From an uncultured Flavobacteriaceae bacterium (GTDB lineage Bacteria > Bacteroidota > Bacteroidia > Flavobacteriales > Flavobacteriaceae), in NCBI GenBank assembly GCA_938020445.1, contig CALIIC010000137.1, forward strand, positions 1-46,559: a stretch of 46,559 nucleotides of DNA, in the 5' to 3' direction. Below the pieces are notes generated by a model that worked only from the letters and a program-made list of their open reading frames with translations, searched no databases and was not told the DNA's origin. Position numbers and translations under genes: made by a program. Of the stretch, positions 6,784-14,108 are shown one piece after another; position 1 is the first letter of the stretch; each line of letters opens with the position of its first letter.

Positions 6784-9183
6784 ATGAGGGAAAAGGACTT
6801 TTCATTATATAATTCAAAGTTTAACATTAAGGTAAATGGCGGACATATTTGGAAAGCTCCGACCCGAAAGGAATCCGGAGGGGTCTTGACCCTCAATGAA
6901 AAGGAAAAAAAATTAGAGGTATACCTACACCCCGAAGATGATTCTACAGTTGTTTTAGACGCTCTTTTTGACCTCATTAAGACAAAGAGTTTTTTCGATT
7001 ATTTGATGTTGCAAATATGGAAAAGGCTACCTTCTTTAGTGTTGTTGATTCCAATTGCCTTAACAATCACTTTTATAGGGTTTATAACAATTTGGGGAGA
7101 TCTGGTTATCAATTGGTTTTTCTTGGGGGAAAACTCAAATACTGTTTTTGGAATTCCCATGAACGAGTCTGCATTGCTTTATGCAATTTTGGCCGTTATG
7201 CTGATCTACTTTTTTCCGGTGCTTTTTACTGGGGAACAGGGAAGTTTTATTGAAGGCTTGAACAAGCGCTTTGCAAATCGAGAAGCATTGCAAAAACGAT
7301 TTGGTCTTTTAGTAAAATATTTAAGGACGAAGGGATATATTGAGACAGTGGAAATATGGAATCCGGATTTGGGAAATCAATTACACGATTGGGTGGGAAA
7401 GAGTTTGATTCCCTCCTTTTTAAGTCATAGAATACAATTAAACTTACAAGTACGAATAGACGAAAGGCGATTTGTTGAAAACTATTTTCATAGTAAGACA
7501 AAGGAAGATCTTGAATGGCAGGAAATGGAAATTGAACAAGATGAGTTTTTTGCAGAGCCGATCGCATATGAATATCTAGAATCATGGGAAAAGACCCTGT
7601 TGGCAGTATATGTTTTTGCCTCCACCGCCAGTTTGACCCCACGGTGGCATCAATCGCACGATACTGAACCCGTAAAGGGCTTGAAAAATGTGGTTTCGAT
7701 GCGTTTGGTCAAGGTTTTGATGAAGCAATTTGCTGAACGCTTGTTTTCTCAGGAGGATTTAACCAAATTGGTTTCGCTGGATTTGTTTTCTAGTAGATGT
7801 GTCAACGATTATGCCCTGTTGATTCCTGCGATGCAGTATACGAAAGACGTATGGGCTATTAGTGAAAAAGTCGTTGCTTATGAAAGAGAAGAAGTAGCCA
7901 AGGAGATGAAGTTCATGGTCTCCTACCTCCAAACGAATATTGCTGAAGTCATTGATCTTTTAGATGACCCCGTGGCTGCAATTAAGCTGTGTTGTATTCA
8001 AGAAACTGAAAGTATTTATAACGAAAATAGATTGATCGGGATTCGTTTTTTTGTCGAGGCGATCAACGGGTCTGAGCAATACAAAATCTTAAAAAAATAT
8101 TGGAGTACCGTTGTAGGGAACCCTTCAGATGGAAAGCACAAGAACAACGATGTGTACCGCGTTATCGGATTGGATTCTTTGTTGAAGTTGGCCACTAATT
8201 TTGAACGTGCGGGCATGTATGACAATGCGTACCATGCCTTGGATTATATTGAACAGGTATATCCATTTAGAGGTAAAATAGGAAAGGCACGTATAAAAGA
8301 ACGTCAGGGGAACTACAAACAAGCGGTGAGCGCAATGTTGAAAATCAGGGAAGATTGGAAATATGAGAAGTTAAAACTAAAAGAAAGATCAATCATAGAT
8401 TTGAACTTGGATATTTCTTGGGTTATTACAAGTGGTCGTTTGGTTGATTATCAAACCATTGGTAGGGCAGTACTGGCCGATGCAGAATCCTTGTTGTATA
8501 CGAATTTCGATACGATCCGAAATAGTGATCAAACCATTCGTATGTATAATATATTGGCCAACTATGAAGAATGGGAAGGGAAACCTGAGCGGGCCATAGT
8601 GAACTATGATCGGGCTTTAAAAATACCTGGAGTCCATCGATCCGGATTAAGCAATCTGCTGGTCAACAAAGGCATCGCATTGCGACAAATAAATGAATTG
8701 GAAGCGGCAGCCTCATGTGGGGAACAGGGGGTTGAGATTAAAATGGCAATAGGTGATACAGATCAGTTGCCTATCGCATTGCATAATTTAGCACAGACGT
8801 ATATTGAATTGGCCTTTTCCATTGAAGCTAGAGCAGCTAAAATACAGTATCTTAAAAATGCATTGAAACATGCTCGAAAAGGGTTGGAAATTCAGAACCA
8901 AACGGGTTCGGTAAAGAAACGGGGACAGCTGCTGGCAGAGCAGTTTATAAGTGAATATCAGCTTTCGATAATCCAAAGTAATGGACAGGAAAAGAAAACG
9001 ATGCACAGTTTAAAAATGGTCCAAGACTGGATTCAAAATCAATCCGAGTTGGGGAAAATCAATACGCATGATTGTAACGTACTGCTAAAGGAACTATTTG
9101 GGCTTCTCGAGGATACGACCTTTACTAGCCTTCAGGATGTCATGAACTGGTCATTGCTACCACTCAAAGAAAAGACGCCATAA
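6784..9183 (+). CDS. Membrane protein with C-terminal TPR-like repeats
   Basis: No known family is recognised across the full 799 residues. The N-terminal ~80 residues are soluble. Two membrane helices follow (about 83-104, LPSLVLLIPIALTITFIGF; and 129-148, LLYAILAVMLIYFFPVLF). The rest is a long, mainly helical cytosolic region. Residues ~455-700 contain helix pairs of tetratricopeptide type, for example LATNFERAGMYDNAYHALDY, RQGNYKQAVSAMLKIREDW, NYEEWEGKPERAIVNYDRAL and ALHNLAQTYIELAF. TPRs bind partner proteins, so a membrane-tethered scaffold is plausible, but this is inference. The gene lies 68 bases after the GGCT-like gene and may share its transcript. A hairpin at 9189-9216 separates it from the convergent receptor gene. 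Confidence 0.7.
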   Translation: MREKDFSLYNSKFNIKVNGGHIWKAPTRKESGGVLTLNEKEKKLEVYLHPEDDSTVVLDALFDLIKTKSFFDYLMLQIWKRLPSLVLLIPIALTITFIGFITIWGDLVINWFFLGENSNTVFGIPMNESALLYAILAVMLIYFFPVLFTGEQGSFIEGLNKRFANREALQKRFGLLVKYLRTKGYIETVEIWNPDLGNQLHDWVGKSLIPSFLSHRIQLNLQVRIDERRFVENYFHSKTKEDLEWQEMEIEQDEFFAEPIAYEYLESWEKTLLAVYVFASTASLTPRWHQSHDTEPVKGLKNVVSMRLVKVLMKQFAERLFSQEDLTKLVSLDLFSSRCVNDYALLIPAMQYTKDVWAISEKVVAYEREEVAKEMKFMVSYLQTNIAEVIDLLDDPVAAIKLCCIQETESIYNENRLIGIRFFVEAINGSEQYKILKKYWSTVVGNPSDGKHKNNDVYRVIGLDSLLKLATNFERAGMYDNAYHALDYIEQVYPFRGKIGKARIKERQGNYKQAVSAMLKIREDWKYEKLKLKERSIIDLNLDISWVITSGRLVDYQTIGRAVLADAESLLYTNFDTIRNSDQTIRMYNILANYEEWEGKPERAIVNYDRALKIPGVHRSGLSNLLVNKGIALRQINELEAAASCGEQGVEIKMAIGDTDQLPIALHNLAQTYIELAFSIEARAAKIQYLKNALKHARKGLEIQNQTGSVKKRGQLLAEQFISEYQLSIIQSNGQEKKTMHSLKMVQDWIQNQSELGKINTHDCNVLLKELFGLLEDTTFTSLQDVMNWSLLPLKEKTP

Positions 9184-9188
9184 CAAAA

Positions 9189-9216
9189 TTGCCTTTCAAT
9201 CGTATGCGAAGGGCAA
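9189..9216. terminator. Bidirectional terminator-like hairpin
   Basis: TTGCCTTTC (9189-9197) pairs with GAAGGGCAA (9208-9216), with one G-T wobble, around a 10-base loop. It lies between the stop of the plus-strand TPR gene (9183) and the stop of the minus-strand receptor gene (9262). On the minus strand the stem is followed by TTTTG. Confidence 0.5.
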
Positions 9217-9261
9217 GTTAGCCGTTTTCTCAATAAAAAAAGGATGGTCATAGCGACGAAA

Positions 9262-11373
9262 TCAATAAAATTTTGCCAGGGTAATCATCAATACCGCCAG
9301 GAAAAAGAAAGGAAAATACACCGCTTTAAAAATCTGATTTTCATTAAAATCAAAAATATGCGTTTTGTTTTTCGCATAGGTAATGAGGTTCCAAGTAGTA
9401 ATGATGATCATGAAGTAGGTTACAAAATAGAAGTACTCCATGTAGATTAGATCTGCTGTAATAATTTCTTTTCTAAGATCGATATGGGAAAAAATCAACA
9501 CGAAGAAAAAAGCCGCCATCGCTTCGATAATCCCCTGTCTTTCCTCTGACTTTGCACATGCGATCAGTAAAATATACATCATGATCAATACCACAAATAT
9601 TGGTATCAAATAGGTGACAAAGGTATTGAGCAGTATACGCCTGAGGTCTATGTTATAATGCAACACGGGAACTTCTTCAAACAGGGCCTTGGAACCATAA
9701 CCAAAATCAGTATCATAGGATTCTACCGAATAGTTGTAATAGCTTTTCATAATGTTGTTCCCAGATACGGTAACGTTTTGATTAAGTCCCGGTTTCTTTG
9801 TGGGGTTGGTGAATTCATAGCTTGCTAGATCAGGGGTAAACACCAAATGGTCTTCATTACTGATCGGAACGATATCCAAACTGATATGTCGTTTGTCAAA
9901 AGGGAAATTTTCGTAATTCAGATATTGTTGTAGGGTTACGCGAAAGTCCCAACTAATGAGGAGGTAATTCGGTTTTCCGGCAATGCCCTTTATTTCTTTA
10001 CGGGAAACTTCTTCAACGAAAGATGCTTCGGCAAAGGGAGATGTTTGTGGCAACCGAAACCCTTCGGCAACGTTTTCAACCAGTTCTAAAGGATACTTTT
10101 GCCATATTCTGCCACCGATATTGACGTTGTAACTGTTTTCAAATGCCATGCGCTGTATAAACAGTCCTGTTGGTATAGGTATGCTTTCAGGTAGTTTAAG
10201 TTCCCTTCGTCTGGTCTGCTGTTTGTTTATAAAGCTGCCAAGGCTCGAGACATCGGCTATTGGCGGACTTTCATCCGCATGGACCCTTCTGCTACCGGTG
10301 TGTTCCAAGTAGCCGATTAAAAGGATATTAAAAATTAACAATACGGTCGCTAACAGGCTCAATTGCCAAATTTCTCGCCGATCTAAATAGTCCTTATTGA
10401 AATAAATAGCAATGATGATTAACAAAAAAGCGGAGAAAAACAAGGTTAGCTTAATATACCGATGGTTCAAAGGCGCCTTACTGCCCAACAGTTCGTTTTT
10501 AGAGAATACAAGCCCAATACCCCAGTTGTTGGCAGGTATTTTATCATAAAAAAATAATTCGGTATCGTTGTTATCATCCGATGAATACTCGACACTTCCT
10601 GATTTTCCATTTAAAAGCGCCTCATAGGCCGATTTTAAAACAATATTCCCTTCGCTTTTACGGGTCTCCCGCAGGTTGGTGGTGCCAATGTAATCGTTTA
10701 CAGGGTGCGAAAGGTAGGTGCCTTCCGTAGAGGTTATGAGGCCATAGCCTGTTTTTCCCAAGCTAAGCGATAGGATCAAACTTTTGAAACGACTGGCAAC
10801 AAAGCTCATCGTAATAGTTCCTTTTACTTTTCCCTTATTGGGCCCCGAGGTATGATAAAATGGAATCCCATAATCAAAATACCAATCTTTTGCTGCCTTT
10901 GCGTAATAGGGTTCCACCCATTTGGCACCCTTGTCCCGCACGACGGTATACCAGGCTGTACCGTCAATGGTATTGTCCGTATAATCATAATTGTCACCAA
11001 CATAGAGGTAATCAGCTGTTCCCTTGTTGAAATAGGGACAAAATAGCTTTCGGTCCTGAGCGAATGCATATGGCTCGTAACAAGCTGTAATCCCTTGGAG
11101 CGCAGGGATTTTAAATGAAGAAGCTTTGATGATTTTTTCGATTTCTTCCTGACTATAGTCATTTGCGCCAAAATCTTCAGCCAGTTTTTTTCCTTCATCG
11201 GCAATATTGGAAAGGATGCTATCAACTTGCTCTTTAAGAATAGTCATTGTGGTTAACCCCTTTTCTTGAACGATGCGATTTCTTTCTTGATTAAAGGAGT
11301 ACAGCTCGTAGGCATGATAAGCAGTCGCAGCAAATAATAATACAGCAATGGCGTAAAGTAGTTTTTTGACCAT
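9262..11373 (-). CDS. Double-Cache sensor fused to a pentameric ligand-gated ion channel module
   Basis: ATG at 11373 is preferred over an upstream in-frame TTG at 11388; residue numbers here count from the TTG. The order is: signal-anchor helix ~8-23; periplasmic double-Cache-like domain ~31-305 (KWVEPYYAKAAKDWYFDYG, then VKGTITMSF); membrane helices ~311-330 and ~341-361 joined by a charged loop NKDYLDRRE; a second periplasmic beta domain ~375-580; four helices M1 ~585-609, M2 ~619-637, M3 ~648-670, M4 ~686-706. The beta domain has NYENFPFDKRHISLDIVP (491-508), the 'FPFD' Pro-loop of pLGICs without the Cys pair. M1 holds the expected proline (YLIPIFVVL), and the M2-M3 stretch aligns by eye with GLIC. 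The predicted topology puts both sensor domains in the periplasm. Ligand, ion selectivity and channel activity are unknown. No histidine kinase, HAMP or GGDEF domain is present. Confidence 0.8.
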   Translation of the reverse strand: MVKKLLYAIAVLLFAATAYHAYELYSFNQERNRIVQEKGLTTMTILKEQVDSILSNIADEGKKLAEDFGANDYSQEEIEKIIKASSFKIPALQGITACYEPYAFAQDRKLFCPYFNKGTADYLYVGDNYDYTDNTIDGTAWYTVVRDKGAKWVEPYYAKAAKDWYFDYGIPFYHTSGPNKGKVKGTITMSFVASRFKSLILSLSLGKTGYGLITSTEGTYLSHPVNDYIGTTNLRETRKSEGNIVLKSAYEALLNGKSGSVEYSSDDNNDTELFFYDKIPANNWGIGLVFSKNELLGSKAPLNHRYIKLTLFFSAFLLIIIAIYFNKDYLDRREIWQLSLLATVLLIFNILLIGYLEHTGSRRVHADESPPIADVSSLGSFINKQQTRRRELKLPESIPIPTGLFIQRMAFENSYNVNIGGRIWQKYPLELVENVAEGFRLPQTSPFAEASFVEEVSRKEIKGIAGKPNYLLISWDFRVTLQQYLNYENFPFDKRHISLDIVPISNEDHLVFTPDLASYEFTNPTKKPGLNQNVTVSGNNIMKSYYNYSVESYDTDFGYGSKALFEEVPVLHYNIDLRRILLNTFVTYLIPIFVVLIMMYILLIACAKSEERQGIIEAMAAFFFVLIFSHIDLRKEIITADLIYMEYFYFVTYFMIIITTWNLITYAKNKTHIFDFNENQIFKAVYFPFFFLAVLMITLAKFY

Positions 11374-11388
11374 ATGTATAAAAATCAA

Positions 11389-11739
11389 GATTTGAAGTTG
11401 CTATCAAATTCGAATACCATATGTCTTAGTAATGCAGTTCTGAATTGCGTGTATGCTAAGAAAGATATGTCTTTTTCTAGTGTGTATGAACTAAATATAC
11501 GCTGTTTTGCGAAAATCAATACAAGGATGTTCTTTATTTGTTGCCTGTAACCTAAAAAAAGAATGGATTGGATGTAGGTATGAGCAGGACAGGCTATCCG
11601 ATAGGATGGCAGTAAGACAAATCAACCAATGGCTTTTTACCATAAAAATTAAATAAGTGACCATTAAAGATGGTTTTTTCCGCATATATTTTTTAATATA
11701 TAACATATCATATATATTTATATCATATAAAATAAAATA
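11389..11739. other. Divergent, very AT-rich intergenic region
   Basis: This gap separates the minus-strand receptor from the plus-strand marR gene. It contains no convincing gene; a minus-strand frame at 11491-11706 has no recognisable content. The right end (11680-11739) is almost pure A/T, with repeated ATATCATAT words close to the marR start, and probably holds the marR promoter and operator. Confidence 0.4.
11705..11728. promoter_or_regulatory. Direct repeat upstream of marR, candidate operator
   Basis: ATATCATAT occurs at 11705-11713 and again at 11720-11728, a 15-base period, ending 11 bases before the marR ATG. MarR proteins commonly repress their own promoters through sites near the start. 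In such AT-rich DNA chance repeats are common, so this is only suggestive. Confidence 0.3.
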
Positions 11740-12201
11740 ATGAAATTCATTACTTCGAAAGAGACCATCTTTTACCAGCTTGAGAGAGCTATAAAGCTAT
11801 ACCGTAAACTGGCCCAGGAGCAAATTGATCAAACGGGGTACGATATCACCTTGAATCAATTAATTCTCTTAATGGAGTTGTCGAACCGTCCCGAATCCTC
11901 ACAGGTGGAGCTTTCCTCTTTGGTTTTTAAAGACTTTGCTTCTGTCGCAAGAATGACCGATTTATTGGTTCATAAAAAGCTGCTCTTGCGGAGTGAAAAT
12001 CCCGTGGACAGGCGCAAAAAAGATTTAGTGCCTACCAAGAAATGCCAAAAAATGATAACCAATCTTAAACCCGTAATCGAAAATTACAGAAGATTGGCTT
12101 TAAACGATTTTTCGATGAAAGAGGTGCAACAACTTTCTAAATTACTAGAAAAATTTTCGGACAACTGTATGCATACGGTCATTGAAAAAAAAGATGAATA
12201 A
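11740..12201 (+). CDS. MarR-family transcriptional regulator
   Basis: The 153-residue protein has the MarR winged-helix layout. It shows an N-terminal dimerisation helix (ETIFYQLERAIKLYRKLAQ), a helix-turn-helix with LNQLILLMELSNRPESSQ followed by the recognition helix FKDFASVARMTDLLVHKK, and the wing NPVDRRKKDLVPTKK, where the D-R-R-K signature is intact. A C-terminal helix (~115-150) completes the dimer interface. MarR proteins usually repress nearby genes and release DNA on binding a small molecule or after oxidation. The S41 peptidase begins 37 bases downstream on the same strand and is the likeliest co-regulated gene; the divergent receptor is another possible target. The effector is unknown. 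Confidence 0.9.
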   Translation: MKFITSKETIFYQLERAIKLYRKLAQEQIDQTGYDITLNQLILLMELSNRPESSQVELSSLVFKDFASVARMTDLLVHKKLLLRSENPVDRRKKDLVPTKKCQKMITNLKPVIENYRRLALNDFSMKEVQQLSKLLEKFSDNCMHTVIEKKDE

Positions 12202-12238
12202 AGGTTTAAACCTATTGAAAACTACTAAAATATTCTGA

Positions 12239-13645
12239 ATGAAAACATTTTGTTTTGGTGCTCTTGGCAATATCCTACTACTGTTCTATGTTGGTTTCCT
12301 TACTTCTGTGAAGGCGCAGACTCCAGAGCTCACAAAGGATTATAAAGATCGAACGATACAAACGGTTACTGAACTTCTTGTGAATTACTATGTATTTCCC
12401 GAGGTGGCCAACAAGACCAAGCAATATGTAAATCGGCTAAATGAGCAGGGGTATTTTCAAAAATATCAGGAACTCGATTCATTTGCACTTGCACTTTCAA
12501 GGAGCATCTACAAAATCACGGGTGACAGACATATATCTGTTGATAGGCCTATGGTTTCCAATGGGACCTCTATTGAAGCCAGTGAAATGAATCGTTGGAT
12601 TAACGAGAGAATGGGGGAAAGGACGTTTTTTAGAAAGTTCAATGCCAATTTCAAGGAAGTAACAAAACTTGAGGGTAATATCGGCTTCCTAGATTTAAGG
12701 GGGTTCTACGGTCTTGACTATGGTCGTGAAACTGCTGACCATATCATGTCATTGTTGTCAAAATCGGATGCTATTATCATCGACCTGCGCTACAATTCTG
12801 GCGGTAGGGGAAGTATGAGCGATTACTTGTTGAGTTATTTCTTTGAAGAACCTGTTATTGCCTCTGAAACTATTAAAAGAGTAGGGGATACTTTTGAAAA
12901 GAAAACCAATCTATCTGCCCAAAAGATTGGAGGTAAACGAATGCCAAACATCCCATTGTTTATTCTGACAAGTACGAAGACTTTTTCTGCAGCTGAGGGG
13001 TTTGCCTATGCCTTGAAAGCATATGATAGAGCCATAATAGTAGGGGAGAAAACCAAGGGGGGAGCGAACCCGGGCGATCTGATCCCTGTCAATGACGAAT
13101 TGCAGATTTTTGTTCCGGACGTTTCTGTTACCCATCCTTTGACTGGAGGTTCTTGGGAAGGAACGGGCATTGCCCCGGATATTCAAATAAATAGCGAACA
13201 AGCATTGGATACGGCTTTGGTATTGGCCAGGGAATCTGCCAAAAAGTTCAAACGTCTGCATGATGCGAAAGCAACAAAGCTTTTGAAAAAATTAGATAGT
13301 ATTCTTACAAATTTTGATTCCAACCAATCAGGAACCCCCATATTGGATGCCTATTTGATTTGCAGGGATAATGACCTGATTTTCGAAGAATGGGAAATCA
13401 ATTCGTTGGGGAACCAGATGTACCAACAGGGAAGAAACGAAACCGCAACGGCTATTTTGAAAACAAATACCGTGTTGTATCCGGAAAGTCCATATGCTTT
13501 TAATAACTATGCGGAAGTGTTACTTAAAATGGGTAGGCCAGAAAAGGCGATACCAATTTATAAAAAGGCGCTGGCCGTTGCCAAAGAAACCAACCATCCT
13601 GATTTGAAAATTTTTATAGAGAATCTAGAAAAATACAAGAAATAG
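12239..13645 (+). CDS. S41-family (tail-specific protease-like) peptidase with C-terminal TPR
   Basis: A hydrophobic N-terminus ending SVKAQ (~26) suggests an exported protein. Residues ~35-100 are a helical N-terminal domain. The S41 core (~145-325) shows IDLRYNSGGRGS (181-192) and FILTSTKTFSAAEGFAYAL (241-259), where S250 is the expected nucleophile. It also has the conserved IVGEKTKGGANPGD and the closing GIAPDI strand. No PDZ domain is evident, so it is closer to the IRBP/TRI-like S41 group than to CtpA. The C-terminus (~395-465) carries TPR-like helices (SPYAFNNYAEVLLKMGRPEK). Such pairings are common in Bacteroidota secreted peptidases of unknown substrate. It probably shares a transcript with marR. 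Confidence 0.9.
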   Translation: MKTFCFGALGNILLLFYVGFLTSVKAQTPELTKDYKDRTIQTVTELLVNYYVFPEVANKTKQYVNRLNEQGYFQKYQELDSFALALSRSIYKITGDRHISVDRPMVSNGTSIEASEMNRWINERMGERTFFRKFNANFKEVTKLEGNIGFLDLRGFYGLDYGRETADHIMSLLSKSDAIIIDLRYNSGGRGSMSDYLLSYFFEEPVIASETIKRVGDTFEKKTNLSAQKIGGKRMPNIPLFILTSTKTFSAAEGFAYALKAYDRAIIVGEKTKGGANPGDLIPVNDELQIFVPDVSVTHPLTGGSWEGTGIAPDIQINSEQALDTALVLARESAKKFKRLHDAKATKLLKKLDSILTNFDSNQSGTPILDAYLICRDNDLIFEEWEINSLGNQMYQQGRNETATAILKTNTVLYPESPYAFNNYAEVLLKMGRPEKAIPIYKKALAVAKETNHPDLKIFIENLEKYKK

Positions 13646-14108
13646 CCAGAAGGTTAATTTGCTTGGAAATATGCTGTTTTAAGCAGGTGCGAAGCTACTT
13701 TGAATATGTAGTAGGAATGGGTAAAATAGTACTATTATTCTTTTTTTGTGTACTTCTCTTCCAATTTTTTACAAATACGCTATCAAGGCATTGTCGAAAA
13801 TGTTGTTGTTTATCCTATTTTCGATTCGGACATGCACTCTGACCGCATTTGGCATGTAGTAGTCGGGATTACGCATAAAACTTCTCAAGAATAAGTTTCG
13901 AGACGCTTCCTGTATTTTGCTTTGACTTTTCACATCATTCAAAAAAGCCATGTTTTGCCTATGAACAACAGCAGGGGCTTGATTGATCTTTTTATAGCAA
14001 ACGTTCATATCGTTGTTTTTTTTAGTATTAGTTGGGGGAGAACCCACGTTTTGAATACATGGATAAAGGAGCTTTCAACTTTTAGGCTCTATACCAAAAA
14101 ACAACGCT
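13646..14108. other. 463-base gap without a convincing gene
   Basis: Two weak candidates were seen. A 92-codon minus-strand frame at 13769-14047 has protein-like composition (for example FLRSFMRNPDYYMPNAVRV) but no family I recognise. A plus-strand ATG at 13717 opens a hydrophobic signal-like run (MGKIVLLFFFCVLLFQFF) that stops after about 40 codons. These may be remains of a lost secreted protein. The promoter of the following gene must lie near the right end. Confidence 0.35.

Noticed and set aside
9262..11373. Initial reading as a Cache-domain sensor histidine kinase, diguanylate cyclase or chemoreceptor
   Set aside because: No HAMP, HisKA, HATPase, GGDEF or MCP signalling domain is present. 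The C-terminal half instead has a periplasmic beta domain with FPFD and four membrane helices.
13769..14047. Minus-strand 92-codon frame in the gap after the S41 peptidase
   Set aside because: The amino-acid mix is plausible, but no homologous family, promoter or neighbour supports it, so I did not call it a gene.
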